From Ureibacillus xyleni (lineage in GTDB: Bacteria > Bacillota > Bacilli > Bacillales_A > Planococcaceae): a DNA stretch of 64,000 bases. The position numbers were made by a program, and so were the translations under genes. The stretch's first letter is position 1, and each line of letters begins with the position of its first letter. Shown piece by piece: positions 1-11,457 of this stretch. The stretch is taken from positions 214,782 through 278,781 of the forward strand of contig NZ_OBMQ01000005.1 in NCBI RefSeq assembly GCF_900217795.1. The letters are read 5' to 3'. A model generated the notes under the pieces. The model made no database searches. It saw only the letters and a list, made by a program, of their open reading frames with translations, and was not told the DNA's origin.

Positions 1-2900
1 GTAACAACCGTTTAAAACGTTTACTTGACCTTGGTGCACCAAGCATTATCGTCCAAAACGAAAAACGTATGTTACAAGAAGCAGTAGATGCATTAATTGA
101 TAATGGTCGTCGTGGTCGTCCTGTTACTGGTCCGGGTAACCGCCCATTAAAATCGTTATCACATATGTTAAAAGGGAAACAAGGTCGTTTCCGTCAAAAC
201 TTACTAGGGAAACGTGTAGACTATTCTGGACGTTCCGTTATCGTAGTAGGTCCAAACTTAAAAATGTACCAATGTGGTCTTCCGAAAGAAATGGCAATCG
301 AGTTATTCAAGCCTTTCGTTATGAAAGAACTTGTTGAACGTGGTTTAGCTCATAACATTAAAAGTGCAAAACGTAAAATTGAACGTTTACACAATGAAGT
401 TTGGGACGTTTTAGAAGACGTAATTCGTGAACACCCAGTTTTATTAAACCGTGCACCGACATTACACCGTCTTGGTATCCAAGCATTCGAACCAACACTA
501 GTAGAAGGCCGTGCGATTCGTCTTCACCCGTTAGTATGTACAGCATATAACGCTGACTTCGATGGTGACCAAATGGCGGTCCATGTACCATTATCTGCTG
601 AAGCACAAGCTGAAGCACGTCTACTTATGTTAGCAGCACAAAACATCCTTAACCCAAAAGATGGTAAACCTGTTGTTACGCCATCTCAAGATATGGTTTT
701 AGGAAACTATTATTTAACTTTAGAACGTGCGGGCGCACGTGGAGAAGGTTCAATTTTCTATGGCACAAATGAAGTATTAATTGCATATCAAAACGGGAAA
801 GTGCATTTACACACTCGTATTGCAATTAAAGCAAGTTCATTAAATAACCCAACGTTTACAGAAGAACAAAATAATAAATTCTTACTAACTACAGTAGGTA
901 AGGTAATTTTCAACGAAATTTTACCAGAATCATTCCCGTACATTAATGAACCTACTACTACAAATTTAGAAAAAGAAACACCAGAAAAATATTTCGCATC
1001 GTTAACAATCGATGAAGAAACGTTACAACAACTAGAACAATCAGATGACTATAGAAATGCAGAAGAGAATGTGAAAATTGAGCTTCAACGCCAAGAAGTG
1101 TTGAAAAAGCACTTTGAAAACGTGAAACCAATTAGCCCATTCCGTAAAAAGTTCTTGGGGCAAATCATTGCAGAAGTATTTAAACGATTCCACATTACGG
1201 AAACTTCAAAAATGCTTGACCGTATGAAAGATTTAGGTTTCAAATACTCTACAAAAGCAGGTATTACAGTTGCTATTTCCGACATCGTTGTATTACCTGA
1301 GAAAAATGAAATTCTAGAAGAAGCGCAGAAAAAAGTAGACAAAGTAATGGTTCAATTCCGCCGTGGTTTAATTACGGAAGAAGAACGTTATGACCGTGTA
1401 ATCTCAAGTTGGTCTGCTGCAAAAGATGAAATCCAAGGCAAACTAATGGACTCTTTACCAGATACAAACCCAATCTTCATGATGAGTGACTCTGGTGCCC
1501 GTGGTAACGCATCAAACTTCACTCAGTTAGCAGGTATGCGTGGGTTAATGGCCAACCCGGCTGGTCGAATTATCGAACTTCCAATTAAATCTTCATTCCG
1601 TGAAGGTTTAACGGTATTAGAATACTTCATCTCTACTCATGGTGCTCGTAAAGGTTTAGCCGATACTGCGTTAAAAACTGCTGACTCAGGTTATTTAACT
1701 CGTCGTTTAGTTGACGTTGCACAAGATGTTATCGTTCGTGAAGACGATTGTGGTACGGATCGCGGTTTAACAATTGGTGCCTTAATGGAAGGTACTGAAG
1801 TAATCGAAACATTAGAAGAGCGTATTGTTGGTCGTCATACTAAGAAAACAATCCGTCATCCAGAAACTGGCGAGGTTATTTTAAATCGTGATGACTTAAT
1901 CACTCAAGATGCTGCACGTTTAATTGAAGATGCAGGTATCAATGAAGTGACAATTCGTTCTGCATTCACATGTAATACAAAACATGGTGTATGTAAAAAA
2001 TGTTATGGTATCAACTTAGCAACAGGTGAAGAGGTTGAAGTTGGGGAAGCGGTAGGAATTATCGCTGCTCAATCAATCGGAGAGCCTGGAACGCAATTAA
2101 CAATGCGTACATTCCATACTGGTGGGGTTGCTGGTAACGATATCACACAAGGTCTTCCACGTATCCAAGAGATTTTCGAATCACGTAATCCTAAAGGTCA
2201 AGCGGTTATCTCTGAAATTTCAGGGGTAGTTTCTGAAATTGAGGAAATTCGTGAAGGATTAAAAGAATTGACAATTCAAGGTGAAATCGAAACACGTAAG
2301 TACCAAGCGCCATACAATGCTCGCTTGAAAGTACAATTAGGTGATAGTATTAAACCTGGTCAAATTCTAACAGAAGGTTCAATCGATCCAAAACAATTAT
2401 TGAAAGTTAAAGACGTAGCTACTGTACAAGAGTACTTACTAAAAGAGGTACAAAAAGTATATCGTATGCAAGGGGTAGAAATTGGCGATAAACATATCGA
2501 AGTAATGGTACGTCAAATGTTACGTAAAGTTCGTGTTATTGAAGCGGGCGATACGGAACTATTACCTGGTTCATTACTTGATATTCATCAATTTACAGAT
2601 GCAAACAAAGAAGCAATTGTTAATGGGAAGATCCCTGCAACATGCCGACCTGTTATCCTTGGTATTACAAAAGCGTCGCTTGAAACAGAATCGTTCTTAT
2701 CTGCTGCATCATTCCAAGAAACGACACGTGTGTTAACGGATGCTGCAATTAAAGGTAAACGCGATGAACTTCTAGGTCTGAAAGAAAACGTAATTATCGG
2801 TAAACTAGTTCCTGCTGGTACTGGTATGCAACGTTATCGACAAATTCAAATCGAAGAAGACCCAATGGATTTAAGTGAAGACTTCGCTTCAGTAGAATAA
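1..2900 (+). CDS. rpoC: RNA polymerase beta' subunit, 5'-truncated by window edge
   Basis: This is the large catalytic subunit of RNA polymerase. The frame is open from base 3 and has no start in the window, so roughly the first fifth of the protein (B. subtilis RpoC is about 1,199 residues) lies upstream. The Mg-binding loop NADFDGDQM is encoded near 550-576. The zinc-site cysteines come from DCGT near 1746-1757 and from [11 protein letters not shown] near 1970-2002. The trigger-loop segment TMRTFHTGG follows near 2100-2126. The C-terminus ends in an acidic tail. It is the last gene of the rpoB-rpoC unit; a hairpin and a new promoter separate it from rplGB. Identity is certain. Confidence 0.99.
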   Translation, partial: NNRLKRLLDLGAPSIIVQNEKRMLQEAVDALIDNGRRGRPVTGPGNRPLKSLSHMLKGKQGRFRQNLLGKRVDYSGRSVIVVGPNLKMYQCGLPKEMAIELFKPFVMKELVERGLAHNIKSAKRKIERLHNEVWDVLEDVIREHPVLLNRAPTLHRLGIQAFEPTLVEGRAIRLHPLVCTAYNADFDGDQMAVHVPLSAEAQAEARLLMLAAQNILNPKDGKPVVTPSQDMVLGNYYLTLERAGARGEGSIFYGTNEVLIAYQNGKVHLHTRIAIKASSLNNPTFTEEQNNKFLLTTVGKVIFNEILPESFPYINEPTTTNLEKETPEKYFASLTIDEETLQQLEQSDDYRNAEENVKIELQRQEVLKKHFENVKPISPFRKKFLGQIIAEVFKRFHITETSKMLDRMKDLGFKYSTKAGITVAISDIVVLPEKNEILEEAQKKVDKVMVQFRRGLITEEERYDRVISSWSAAKDEIQGKLMDSLPDTNPIFMMSDSGARGNASNFTQLAGMRGLMANPAGRIIELPIKSSFREGLTVLEYFISTHGARKGLADTALKTADSGYLTRRLVDVAQDVIVREDDCGTDRGLTIGALMEGTEVIETLEERIVGRHTKKTIRHPETGEVILNRDDLITQDAARLIEDAGINEVTIRSAFTCNTKHGVCKKCYGINLATGEEVEVGEAVGIIAAQSIGEPGTQLTMRTFHTGGVAGNDITQGLPRIQEIFESRNPKGQAVISEISGVVSEIEEIREGLKELTIQGEIETRKYQAPYNARLKVQLGDSIKPGQILTEGSIDPKQLLKVKDVATVQEYLLKEVQKVYRMQGVEIGDKHIEVMVRQMLRKVRVIEAGDTELLPGSLLDIHQFTDANKEAIVNGKIPATCRPVILGITKASLETESFLSAASFQETTRVLTDAAIKGKRDELLGLKENVIIGKLVPAGTGMQRYRQIQIEEDPMDLSEDFASVE

Positions 2901-2913
2901 TTATTATTATAAA

Positions 2914-2943
2914 TTTCTCGAGAGAATTAATATCTCTCGGGGA
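2914..2943 (+). terminator. Hairpin after rpoC, weak intrinsic terminator
   Basis: A stem of about 12 pairs (with wobbles) forms from TTTCTCGAGAGA and TCTCTCGGGGAA around the loop ATTAATA, 13 bases after the rpoC stop. It is followed only by a mixed A/T stretch and not by a clean T run, so termination is probably partial. A new promoter starts 17 bases downstream. Confidence 0.5.
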
Positions 2944-2959
2944 ATTTAATAAAAAATAT

Positions 2960-2988
2960 TTGACAGTTTAAATTGATAATGTTAATAT
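2960..2988 (+). promoter_or_regulatory. Sigma-A promoter for rplGB-rpsL
   Basis: TTGACA at 2960-2965 and TAATAT at 2983-2988 are separated by 17 bases. The site lies between the rpoC hairpin and the rplGB start, so it can transcribe the str operon independently of rpoBC. Confidence 0.75.
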
Positions 2989-3033
2989 ACTTAAGGTTGA
3001 TAGTTAACTGTCTGTACTTCGGAGGATATGAAA

Positions 3034-3285
3034 ATGTCTTATGATAAAGTTAAACAGGCTAGTAAAACAATCATAGGTACAAAGCAAGCAGTGAAAGCAA
3101 TCCGTGCTGGTCAAGTGAAAGAGCTTTTTGTAGCGCTTGATGCAGACAGTTGGGTAACCGATCCAGTGATTGTTCTTGCAAAAGAAGTCGGCGTACCAGT
3201 GAGTCTCGTCGAGTCGAAAAAAGAACTTGGCAAAGCTTGTGGTATTCATGTTGGTGCTGCGATTGTTGCAATCGCTGCAAGTTAG
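3034..3285 (+). CDS. rplGB: L7Ae-family K-turn binding protein (YbxF type)
   Basis: This 83-residue protein belongs to the L7Ae/L30e family of kink-turn RNA-binding proteins and is colinear with B. subtilis YbxF (82 residues). The signature LGKACGI near the C-terminus and the MSYDKV N-terminus match that family. An in-frame ATG at 3028 sits only two bases after the GGAGG at 3021-3025. The ATG at 3034 has an 8-base spacing and gives the canonical N-terminus, so it is taken as the start. The gene precedes rpsL, as in other Bacillales. Its exact cellular role is not settled in the family beyond binding K-turn RNA. Confidence 0.93.
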   Translation: MSYDKVKQASKTIIGTKQAVKAIRAGQVKELFVALDADSWVTDPVIVLAKEVGVPVSLVESKKELGKACGIHVGAAIVAIAAS

Positions 3286-3287
3286 TT

Positions 3288-3350
3288 TTTGTGTGACTAA
3301 ACACAAAGACTTTGTTTTTACCCAAAAAATGAACCACCTGGATGTGTGGT
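3288..3350 (+). promoter_or_regulatory. rplGB-rpsL intergenic hairpins, possible attenuator/leader
   Basis: TTTGTGT (3288-3294) can pair with ACACAAA (3301-3307). The same ACAAA can instead pair with TTTGT just downstream, in front of a T-rich tract (3311-3319). A second small hairpin, ACCAC/GTGGT, spans 3333-3350. Overlapping alternatives of this kind suit attenuation or an RNA control site ahead of rpsL. No regulation is proven. Confidence 0.35.
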
Positions 3351-3384
3351 ATTAACAAGGAATAAATGAAGGGAGGAAAAACCG

Positions 3385-3804
3385 ATGCCTACAATTAACC
3401 AATTGGTACGTAAGCCTCGTCAATCCAAAGTAACGAAATCAAATTCACCTGCGTTAAACAAGGGATATAACAGCTTTAAAAAATCTTTAACAAATGTTAA
3501 TTCCCCACAAAAACGTGGAGTTTGTACTCGTGTAGGTACAATGACACCTAAGAAACCAAACTCAGCGTTACGTAAATACGCTCGTGTACGCTTAACTAAC
3601 CAAATCGAAGTTACAGCTTACATTCCTGGTGAAGGTCACAACTTACAAGAACACAGCGTAGTATTAATCCGCGGTGGACGTGTAAAAGACTTACCAGGGG
3701 TACGTTACCATATCGTACGTGGTGCTCTTGATACTGCTGGTGTAAACGGCCGTATGCAATCACGTTCTCTATACGGTACAAAACGTCCTAAAGAGAAAAA
3801 ATAA
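3385..3804 (+). CDS. rpsL: 30S ribosomal protein S12
   Basis: S12 sits at the decoding centre of the small subunit and controls tRNA selection accuracy. The 139-residue product carries the [10 protein letters not shown] and [13 protein letters not shown] loops. The lysines equivalent to E. coli K42 and K87, the classic streptomycin-resistance positions, are both present, so the gene looks wild type. The start follows a GGGAGG with 8-base spacing. It is about 15 residues longer than E. coli S12 because of the insertion before [10 protein letters not shown] that is usual in Firmicutes. Confidence 0.99.
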   Translation: MPTINQLVRKPRQSKVTKSNSPALNKGYNSFKKSLTNVNSPQKRGVCTRVGTMTPKKPNSALRKYARVRLTNQIEVTAYIPGEGHNLQEHSVVLIRGGRVKDLPGVRYHIVRGALDTAGVNGRMQSRSLYGTKRPKEKK

Positions 3805-3951
3805 TTCTACTTTCGCAAAAAGCTAAAGAAAAAATCAGAGACCTTTTGAATGGTGATCTTCATGCTAGCAAACATTCAAGAGTACATGATAATTTCGAAC
3901 TTGCAACTTGCATACTTAAAATAGTTAATATTTTTGAAAGGAGGAAAACAC

Positions 3952-4422
3952 ATGCCTCGTAAAGGTCCTGTTTCCAAACGTGACGTGTTACCAGATCCAA
4001 TTTATAATTCAAAACTTGTAACTCGTTTAATCAATAAAATGATGATTGATGGTAAAAGAGGTACTTCTGAAAAGATTTTATACGGTGCGTTCGAATTAGT
4101 AAAAGAACGTTCTGGTAAAGAGCCTTTAGAAGTATTCGAAGCTGCATTAAATAACGTAATGCCAGTTCTTGAAGTACGCGCTCGTCGTGTTGGTGGTTCT
4201 AACTACCAAGTACCGGTTGAAGTTCGTCCAGAACGTCGTATTACTTTAGGTCTTCGTTATTTAGTTAACTATTCTCGTCTTCGTGGTGAAAAAACTATGG
4301 AAGAGCGTTTAGCTAACGAAATCTTAGACGCATCAAACAACACTGGTGCTTCAGTTAAGAAACGTGAAGATATGCACAAAATGGCAGAAGCTAACAAAGC
4401 GTTTGCTCACTATCGTTGGTAA
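3952..4422 (+). CDS. rpsG: 30S ribosomal protein S7
   Basis: S7 nucleates assembly of the 30S head and contacts the E-site tRNA. The product has 156 residues, begins [16 protein letters not shown] and ends in AHYRW, the usual S7 boundaries. An upstream in-frame ATG at 3934 would add six residues lying inside the ribosome-binding site. The strong GAAAGGAGG before 3952 decides for the shorter form. A 147-base gap separates it from rpsL and a large hairpin separates it from fusA. Confidence 0.99.
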   Translation: MPRKGPVSKRDVLPDPIYNSKLVTRLINKMMIDGKRGTSEKILYGAFELVKERSGKEPLEVFEAALNNVMPVLEVRARRVGGSNYQVPVEVRPERRITLGLRYLVNYSRLRGEKTMEERLANEILDASNNTGASVKKREDMHKMAEANKAFAHYRW

Positions 4423-4464
4423 TTTAAACTACGTGCTAGCGGCAAGCTAGTACGTAGATTTAAA
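4423..4464 (+). other. Long perfect hairpin between rpsG and fusA
   Basis: CTACGTGCTAGC (4429-4440) and GCTAGTACGTAG (4446-4457) form a 12-pair stem with one G-U pair and the loop GGCAA. Flanking TTTAAA on each side can extend it past a bulged A. No T run follows, so it is not an ordinary terminator. It could be an RNA-processing or stability site, or a binding site for a ribosomal protein. Confidence 0.6.
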
Positions 4465-4515
4465 TATATATTTCAACAACTAGTCTATACCCAATATGGA
4501 AGGAGAAAATTTCCT

Positions 4516-6591
4516 ATGAAACGCGAATTCTCATTAGAGAATACACGTAATATTGGGATCATGGCTCACATTGATGCTGGTAAAACAACAACAACTGAGC
4601 GTATCCTTTATTACACTGGTAAGATTCACAAAATCGGTGAAACTCACGAAGGTGCCTCTCAAATGGACTGGATGGAGCAAGAACAAGAACGTGGTATTAC
4701 AATCACTTCTGCTGCGACAACAGCTCAATGGAAAGGTAACCGCGTAAATATCATCGACACACCAGGACACGTAGACTTCACAGTAGAGGTTGAACGTTCA
4801 TTACGTGTACTTGACGGAGCAGTAACAGTACTTGATGCTCAATCTGGTGTTGAGCCACAAACTGAAACTGTATGGCGCCAAGCTACAACTTATGGTGTTC
4901 CACGTATCGTATTTGTTAACAAAATGGATAAAATCGGTGCAGATTTCTTATATTCTGTAGGAACTCTACATGATCGTTTACAAGCAAATGCTCACCCAAT
5001 TCAACTACCAATCGGTGCTGAAGATCAATTCGAAGCAATTATCGATTTAGTTGAAATGAAAGCTATCTTCTACGGAAACGACCTTGGTACTGATATCCAA
5101 GAGCGTGAAATTCCTGAAGAATATAAAGCACAAGCAGAAGAATACCGTGAAAAGTTAATTGAAGCAGTTGCTGAGCTAGATGAAGAATTAATGGAGAAAT
5201 ACTTTGCTGGTGAAGAAATCACTATCGAAGAATTAAAAGCTGGTATCCGTAAAGCTACTCTATCTGTACAATTCTACCCAGTTATTTGTGGTACTGCATT
5301 CAAAAACAAAGGTGTTCAATTAATGCTTGATGCTGTAATTGACTATCTACCAGCACCAACTGACGTAGAAGCAATTAAAGGTGTTAATGACGAAGGTGAA
5401 GAAGTAGAAAAACATGCTAGCGATGAAGAACCATTCGCTGCACTTGCTTTCAAAGTTATGACTGACCCTTACGTTGGTAAATTAACATTCTTCCGTGTGT
5501 ACTCTGGTGTTTTAGAATCAGGTTCATACGTACAAAACTCTACAAAAGGTAAACGTGAACGTGTAGGTCGTATTCTACAAATGCATGCAAACTCTCGTGA
5601 AGAAATTTCAAAAGTATTCGCTGGGGATATCGCTGCTGCTGTAGGTCTTAAAGATACTACTACTGGTGACACTCTTTGTGATGAAAAACATCATGTTATT
5701 TTAGAGTCAATGGAATTCCCAGAACCAGTTATCTCATTATCTGTAGAACCAAAATCAAAAGCTGACCAAGACAAAATGGGACAAGCTCTTGCAAAATTAC
5801 AAGAAGAAGACCCAACTTTCCGTGCGCATACTGACCAAGAAACTGGCCAAACAATCATCTCAGGTATGGGTGAACTTCACCTTGATATCTTAGTTGATCG
5901 TATGAAACGTGAATTTAAAGTTGAATGTAATGTAGGTGCTCCTCAAGTTTCTTACCGTGAAACTTTCCGTGGGTCTGCTCAAGTTCAAGGTAAATTCACT
6001 CGTCAATCTGGTGGACGTGGACAATATGGTGACGTTTGGATCGAATTCTCTCCGAACGAAGAAGGTAAAGGTTTCGAATTTGAAAACGCAATCGTTGGTG
6101 GGGTTGTACCGCGTGAATATATCCCAGCTGTTGAGGCAGGTCTTCGTGACTCACTTGACCGTGGTGTAATTGCTGGTTTCCCATTAATCGACATCAAAGC
6201 GAAATTATTCGATGGTTCATACCATGATGTTGACTCAAACGAAATGGCATTCAAAATCGCTGCTTCTATGGCTCTTAAAGCTGCGGCATCAAAATGTAGC
6301 CCTGTTCTTTTAGAACCTGTAATGAAAGTAGAAGTAGTAATCCCAGAAGAATACCTTGGAGATATCATGGGTAACATCACTTCTCGCCGTGGTCGCGTAG
6401 AAGGTATGGAAGCACGTGGTAACGCACAAGTTGTTCGTGCAATGGTTCCACTTTCTGAAATGTTCGGATATGCAACTACATTACGTTCTGCAACACAAGG
6501 TCGTGGTGTGTTCTCAATGGTATTCGATCACTACGAAGAAGTACCAAAATCAATTGCAGATGATATCATTAAAAAAAATAAAGGTGAATAA
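4516..6591 (+). CDS. fusA: Elongation factor G
   Basis: EF-G is the translational GTPase that drives translocation and, with RRF, ribosome recycling. The 691-residue product shows P-loop AHIDAGKTT, switch motif DTPGHVDF and NKMDK specificity motif in the first 140 residues, followed by the domain II-V sequence. Length is normal for a Bacillales EF-G. It starts at an ATG after GGAAGGAG. A hairpin precedes it and a separate promoter for tuf begins at its stop codon. Confidence 0.99.
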   Translation: MKREFSLENTRNIGIMAHIDAGKTTTTERILYYTGKIHKIGETHEGASQMDWMEQEQERGITITSAATTAQWKGNRVNIIDTPGHVDFTVEVERSLRVLDGAVTVLDAQSGVEPQTETVWRQATTYGVPRIVFVNKMDKIGADFLYSVGTLHDRLQANAHPIQLPIGAEDQFEAIIDLVEMKAIFYGNDLGTDIQEREIPEEYKAQAEEYREKLIEAVAELDEELMEKYFAGEEITIEELKAGIRKATLSVQFYPVICGTAFKNKGVQLMLDAVIDYLPAPTDVEAIKGVNDEGEEVEKHASDEEPFAALAFKVMTDPYVGKLTFFRVYSGVLESGSYVQNSTKGKRERVGRILQMHANSREEISKVFAGDIAAAVGLKDTTTGDTLCDEKHHVILESMEFPEPVISLSVEPKSKADQDKMGQALAKLQEEDPTFRAHTDQETGQTIISGMGELHLDILVDRMKREFKVECNVGAPQVSYRETFRGSAQVQGKFTRQSGGRGQYGDVWIEFSPNEEGKGFEFENAIVGGVVPREYIPAVEAGLRDSLDRGVIAGFPLIDIKAKLFDGSYHDVDSNEMAFKIAASMALKAAASKCSPVLLEPVMKVEVVIPEEYLGDIMGNITSRRGRVEGMEARGNAQVVRAMVPLSEMFGYATTLRSATQGRGVFSMVFDHYEEVPKSIADDIIKKNKGE

Positions 6592-6620
6592 TTGAAATTT
6601 CATCTTGCTTCAAGTATAAA
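6592..6620 (+). promoter_or_regulatory. Putative sigma-A promoter for tuf
   Basis: TTGAAA (6592-6597) starts immediately after the fusA stop codon and is spaced 17 bases from TATAAA (6615-6620). This would give tuf its own transcript with a leader of about 95 bases. The leader contains the CTGGCTG/CAGCCAG hairpin at 6642-6667. Confidence 0.5.
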
Positions 6621-6641
6621 TAATTTGTAAGCTATGATTGA

Positions 6642-6667
6642 CTGGCTGCGAAGGGCCCTCCAGCCAG
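6642..6667 (+). other. GC-rich hairpin in the fusA-tuf gap
   Basis: CTGGCTG (6642-6648) and CAGCCAG (6661-6667) enclose a 12-base loop that itself contains GGGCCC. There is no T run, so termination is unlikely. It is probably part of the tuf leader. Confidence 0.45.
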
Positions 6668-6722
6668 CAGTTATAACATATAAAACTAAAAAATTAAACA
6701 CATATTTAGGAGGCTAACTCTA

Positions 6723-7910
6723 ATGGCTAAAGAAAAATTTGACCGTTCGAAAACGCATGCTAACGTTGGTACAATTGGACACGTTGACCATGGTAAAACT
6801 ACATTAACTGCTGCAATCGCTACAGTTCTTGCTAAAAAAATGGGTGGGGAAGCAAAATCATACGCTGATATCGATAACGCTCCAGAAGAAAAAGAGCGTG
6901 GAATCACAATCAACACTTCTCACGTAGAATATGAAACTGCTACTCGTCACTATGCACACGTTGACTGCCCAGGACATGCTGACTACGTTAAAAACATGAT
7001 CACTGGTGCTGCTCAAATGGACGGCGGTATCTTAGTAGTATCTGCTGCTGACGGCCCAATGCCACAAACTCGTGAGCACATCTTATTATCACGTCAAGTA
7101 GGTGTACCTTACTTAGTAGTATTCTTAAACAAATGTGATATGGTTGATGACGAAGAATTATTAGAATTAGTAGAAATGGAAGTACGTGACTTACTTTCTG
7201 AATACGATTTCCCAGGTGACGATGTTCCTGTAATCAAAGGTTCTGCTTTAAAAGCTCTTGAAGGTGAACCAGAATGGGAAGAAAAAATCGTTGAGTTAAT
7301 GGACGCTGTTGACAGCTATATCCCAACTCCAGAACGTCAAACTGACAAACCATTCATGATGCCAGTAGAGGACGTATTCTCTATCACTGGTCGTGGTACA
7401 GTTGCAACTGGTCGTGTAGAACGCGGACAAGTTAAAGTTGGTGACGTTGTAGAGATCGTTGGTATCGTTGAAGAGCCAAAATCAACAACCGTAACTGGTG
7501 TAGAAATGTTCCGTAAATTATTAGACTATGCTGAAGCTGGTGACAACATTGGTGCATTACTTCGTGGGGTTGCTCGTGAAGAAATCCAACGTGGACAAGT
7601 ATTAGCTAAACCAGGCTCAATCACTCCACACACTACTTTCAAAGCAGAAGTTTACGTTTTATCAAAAGAAGAGGGTGGCCGTCATACTCCATTCTTCTCT
7701 AACTACCGTCCTCAGTTCTACTTCCGTACAACTGACGTAACTGGTGTTATCAACTTACCAGAAGGCGTAGAAATGGTTATGCCTGGCGACAACATCGAAA
7801 TGAACGTAGAATTAATTTCTCCAATCGCTCTTGAAGAAGGTACAAAATTCTCTATCCGTGAGGGTGGCCGTACTGTAGGAGCTGGAGTAGTAGCTTCTAT
7901 CCAAAAATAA
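6723..7910 (+). CDS. tuf: Elongation factor Tu
   Basis: EF-Tu delivers aminoacyl-tRNA to the ribosome. The 395-residue product has [17 protein letters not shown] and NKCDM motifs and the domain II-III sequence ending in VVASIQK. It starts at an ATG behind TTAGGAGG. It is the last gene of the str cluster and is followed at once by a strong intrinsic terminator. Confidence 0.99.
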   Translation: MAKEKFDRSKTHANVGTIGHVDHGKTTLTAAIATVLAKKMGGEAKSYADIDNAPEEKERGITINTSHVEYETATRHYAHVDCPGHADYVKNMITGAAQMDGGILVVSAADGPMPQTREHILLSRQVGVPYLVVFLNKCDMVDDEELLELVEMEVRDLLSEYDFPGDDVPVIKGSALKALEGEPEWEEKIVELMDAVDSYIPTPERQTDKPFMMPVEDVFSITGRGTVATGRVERGQVKVGDVVEIVGIVEEPKSTTVTGVEMFRKLLDYAEAGDNIGALLRGVAREEIQRGQVLAKPGSITPHTTFKAEVYVLSKEEGGRHTPFFSNYRPQFYFRTTDVTGVINLPEGVEMVMPGDNIEMNVELISPIALEEGTKFSIREGGRTVGAGVVASIQK

Positions 7911-7927
7911 TTTTAGTTAAACGCTTT

Positions 7928-7966
7928 AAACATCTTGCGGGGACGCCTGCAAGATGTTTTTTTTTT
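7928..7966 (+). terminator. Intrinsic terminator after tuf
   Basis: AAACATCTTGC and GCAAGATGTTT form an 11-pair stem around a 10-base G/C-rich loop, followed by a run of about ten T residues. This closes the str operon. Confidence 0.95.
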
Positions 7967-8157
7967 GAATTGAGATAGCCTCTTAAGACAAGATCTATCT
8001 TTGGGATTCATCTTGTGCATGTACTATAGCTAAAATGAATAATAAATATTCGAATTATGTATTTTATTTATAGAGCTTTATTCTATTATAATAATTATAG
8101 GATAAGATTGAGGGAATCTCCTCTTTCTTGAATTTTTAAATATTGGGGGATATGTTC

Positions 8158-10341
8158 ATGACAAATTATGTTCAAGTGGGGAATCTTCAAGTAGCTTCAG
8201 TTCTTTATGATTTTATAAACAATCAAGCACTTCCGGGGAGCAAAGTAGATCAAGAACAGTTTTGGAATGGCTTTGATGAGTTAATCCATGACTTAACACC
8301 GGAAAATAAAGCGTTATTAGTAAAACGCGATGAGCTACAAGAAGCAATCAATAATTGGCATAAAGAAAATAAGGAAAACTTTAATTTTGACGCTTATAAA
8401 TCTTTCCTACAAGAAATTGGTTATCTAGAGCCAAAAGTAGAGGATTTCAAAATTACTACTGAAAATGTAGATGAAGAAATTGCAGTACAAGCAGGACCGC
8501 AGTTAGTTGTACCTGTTAACAATGCGCGCTATGCAATAAATGCTGCAAACGCACGTTGGGGAAGTTTGTATGATGCACTATACGGTACAGATGCAATTAG
8601 TGAAGAAGATGGTGCAGATATCGGTAAAGGGTATAACCCAGTTCGTGGTGAAAAAGTTATCACAAAATCAAAACAATTACTAGATGAAGCAATTGCTTTG
8701 AAAGATGCTTCACATATTGATGTAGTGAAATATGCTATTGTTGAAAATAAATTAGTTGCTTCATTAGCAAACGGAGAAACAACAGGACTTGTAGATGAGT
8801 CAAAACTAGTAGGCTACCAAGGAACAGTTGAAGAACCAACAGTTTTACTATTCAAAAACAACGACTTACACATTGAAGTTCAAATCGACCGTGACCATCC
8901 AATTGGTAAAACAGATGCAGCAGGTGTTAAAGATATCGTACTTGAATCTGCTATTACAACAATTATGGATTGTGAAGACTCTGTTGCAGCTGTTGATGCT
9001 GAAGATAAAGTGTTAGTATATAGCAACTGGTTAGGATTAATGAAAGGTGATTTAGCTGCGACATTCGAAAAAGGAACAAAAACGATGACGCGTACATTAA
9101 ATCCTGATCGTACTTACACAGGATTAAATGGTGAAACAATTACATTATCAGGTCGTTCGTTAATGTTTGTGCGTAACGTTGGGCACTTAATGACAAATAG
9201 TGCAATTCTTGATAAAGACGGTCAAGAAGTACCTGAAGGAATCTTAGATGGTGTGATTACTAGCTTAATAGCAAAACACGAAACTTTAGGAACAGGAAAA
9301 TATAAAAACTCGCAAAAAGGATCAATTTATATTGTAAAACCAAAAATGCACGGACCAAAAGAAGTTGCATTTGCAAATAAACTATTTGAACGTGTAGAAG
9401 ACTTACTAGGTTTAGACCGTTTTACATTAAAAATTGGTGTAATGGATGAAGAACGCCGCACTTCTTTAAACTTAAAAGCATGTATTAAAGAAGTAAAAGA
9501 TCGCGTTGTATTTATCAATACAGGATTCTTAGATCGTACAGGTGATGAAATCCATACATCAATGGAAGCTGGACCTATGATTCGTAAAAATGAAATGAAG
9601 ACTTCTACTTGGTTACAATCATATGAAAAATCAAATGTAACAGTAGGTCTTGATTGTGGTTTGCAAGGTCGTGCGCAAATTGGTAAGGGTATGTGGGCAA
9701 TGCCAGATTTAATGGCTGAAATGTTAAAGCAAAAAATTGGTCACTTACAAGCAGGTGCTAACACAGCTTGGGTTCCATCTCCAACTGCAGCAACATTACA
9801 TGCAACACATTATCATCAATTAAATGTAAAAGATGTGCAAAAAGGATTATCGAGCTCAGAAGATTTCCAAGACGCAATTTTACAATTCCCAGTGTCACCA
9901 ACTACAAACTGGAGTCCTGAAGAAGTTCAACAGGAGTTAGACAACAACTCTCAAGGTATTTTAGGATATGTTGTACGTTGGGTAGAACAAGGTGTAGGAT
10001 GTTCAAAAGTGCCAGATATTAATGATATTGGGCTAATGGAAGACCGTGCAACGCTTCGTATTTCAAGTCAACATGTTGCTAACTGGTTACATCACGGCAT
10101 CTGTACAAAAGAGCAAGTATTAGAAACAATGAAACGTATGGCAAAAGTCGTTGATGGACAAAATGCAGATGATCCAGAATACCGTCCAATGGCACCGAAC
10201 TTTGAAGAGTCAGTTGCATTCCAAGCAGCTTGTGACTTAGTATTCAAAGGTTATGAGCAGCCAAGTGGTTATACGGAGCCAATTCTACACAAAAAACGTT
10301 TAGAAGCTAAAGCGAAATATGGTACGGTTATAGCAAATTAA
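8158..10341 (+). CDS. glcB: Malate synthase G
   Basis: This enzyme condenses glyoxylate with acetyl-CoA to give malate and CoA, in the glyoxylate/glycolate pathway. The 727-residue length matches the monomeric G form (E. coli 723). Segments equivalent to the E. coli active site are present: [10 protein letters not shown] (Arg), [11 protein letters not shown] (Glu), [11 protein letters not shown] (Asp) and [12 protein letters not shown] (Asp), plus GVGCSKVPD. In-frame starts at 8143 and 8152 lie in or next to the GGGGGA ribosome-binding site, so the ATG at 8158 with 7-base spacing is chosen. Isocitrate lyase is not in the window. The gene stands alone between two terminators and converges with a LysR-type regulator; no clear promoter was identified. 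Confidence 0.96.
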   Translation: MTNYVQVGNLQVASVLYDFINNQALPGSKVDQEQFWNGFDELIHDLTPENKALLVKRDELQEAINNWHKENKENFNFDAYKSFLQEIGYLEPKVEDFKITTENVDEEIAVQAGPQLVVPVNNARYAINAANARWGSLYDALYGTDAISEEDGADIGKGYNPVRGEKVITKSKQLLDEAIALKDASHIDVVKYAIVENKLVASLANGETTGLVDESKLVGYQGTVEEPTVLLFKNNDLHIEVQIDRDHPIGKTDAAGVKDIVLESAITTIMDCEDSVAAVDAEDKVLVYSNWLGLMKGDLAATFEKGTKTMTRTLNPDRTYTGLNGETITLSGRSLMFVRNVGHLMTNSAILDKDGQEVPEGILDGVITSLIAKHETLGTGKYKNSQKGSIYIVKPKMHGPKEVAFANKLFERVEDLLGLDRFTLKIGVMDEERRTSLNLKACIKEVKDRVVFINTGFLDRTGDEIHTSMEAGPMIRKNEMKTSTWLQSYEKSNVTVGLDCGLQGRAQIGKGMWAMPDLMAEMLKQKIGHLQAGANTAWVPSPTAATLHATHYHQLNVKDVQKGLSSSEDFQDAILQFPVSPTTNWSPEEVQQELDNNSQGILGYVVRWVEQGVGCSKVPDINDIGLMEDRATLRISSQHVANWLHHGICTKEQVLETMKRMAKVVDGQNADDPEYRPMAPNFEESVAFQAACDLVFKGYEQPSGYTEPILHKKRLEAKAKYGTVIAN

Positions 10342-10348
10342 TTTAAAA

Positions 10349-10389
10349 AAAGACATTATCTTATCCATTTGGGGTGAGATAATGTCTTT
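10349..10389. terminator. Bidirectional terminator between glcB and the LysR gene
   Basis: A perfect 13-pair stem, AAAGACATTATCT with AGATAATGTCTTT, lies in the 53-base gap between the two convergent genes. An A run precedes it and a T-rich tail follows, so it can act in both directions. Confidence 0.9.
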
Positions 10390-10394
10390 GTTGT

Positions 10395-11282
10395 TTATTG
10401 GGGAATAAAATCATGTGCTAATGTAATAAATTCTCTTACTGCAAAAGATAAATATTTATTTTTCTTCCACGTCATACCTAGCTCTAGAAAAATATTTTCC
10501 TCACTAAAAGGAACAGCTAAAATTGTATCGTATTGTATTTTCTCACAAATTCTCTTTGGTAATAGTGCAATACCGAGTTTTGCAGCAACCATCTCGATAA
10601 TTAAGTCTTTCTGAGACGTTTCGCAAGCTATCGTAGGGAAAAAACCGCTTTTTGCACATTCGTCGATAATACGATCATACAATGTAAAATCATTTCGATA
10701 AATAATAAACGATTCCTTTTCCAACTCCGACAATTGTACTTCAGAGCGAACAGCAAGCGGGTGATCTCGATGAACAATTAACATTAATGGGTCTTTTAGA
10801 ATTCCGATTGCTTCTAGATTTTCATTTGCCACACTTAAATTGCAAATTAGTCCGATATCTAATTCTCCAGCTTCTACGCCTTCCCGAATTTTTTTCGATC
10901 CAACTTCCGTTAAAATAAGTTCAATATAAGGGTACTGTTCTTTGTATTGGCTCACAAGTTTTGAAAAGAATTCAGAACCCACAATAGGCGGAATCCCTAT
11001 GCGAATTTGTCCCTTTTTTAATTCCATTAAATCTGTTAACTCTGATCTTAAATTTTTAAATGCCTCTAATACATGTTGAGCATTAATTAAGACAGCTCGC
11101 CCAGCATCGGTCAATTCTAATTGTTTTGATGATCGATAAAACAGAGGGACTCCCAGCTCAGCTTCTAAGTTTTGAATTGCCTTGCTGATTGATGGCTGTG
11201 ATACATGTAGAGTAGAAGCTGCTTTTGTGAAGCTTAAATGTTTAGCAACTTCTGAAAAGTATTCAATCTGACGTATATCCAA
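10395..11282 (-). CDS. LysR-type transcriptional regulator
   Basis: This is a one-component DNA-binding regulator. An N-terminal winged helix-turn-helix (about residues 1-60, with TKAASTLHVSQPSISKAIQNLE) is followed by a substrate-binding domain with two alpha/beta lobes. The N-terminus resembles the CidR/YwbI branch, but the target and ligand cannot be assigned. An upstream ATG (11291) lies directly against the AAAGGAG. The TTG at 11282 has a 9-base spacing and gives the canonical MDIRQ start, so it is chosen (295 residues). The gene is convergent with glcB and divergent from the BceR-like gene, so neither pairing proves a target. Confidence 0.88.
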   Translation of the reverse strand: MDIRQIEYFSEVAKHLSFTKAASTLHVSQPSISKAIQNLEAELGVPLFYRSSKQLELTDAGRAVLINAQHVLEAFKNLRSELTDLMELKKGQIRIGIPPIVGSEFFSKLVSQYKEQYPYIELILTEVGSKKIREGVEAGELDIGLICNLSVANENLEAIGILKDPLMLIVHRDHPLAVRSEVQLSELEKESFIIYRNDFTLYDRIIDECAKSGFFPTIACETSQKDLIIEMVAAKLGIALLPKRICEKIQYDTILAVPFSEENIFLELGMTWKKNKYLSFAVREFITLAHDFIPQ

Positions 11283-11457
11283 AAGAAGCATCTCCTTTAC
11301 AATATCTTTGAATCTAGCTCTCTTTCAAACTATTATACATTTTAAATGATGCATCGGAATAAAAACCTTCCTTTATGATTGATTTGAAGATGTATAGTAT
11401 AATAAAACTGGATTAATTAGGAAAAAGTCATACCTGTATTGAAGGGAATGAGTAAAC

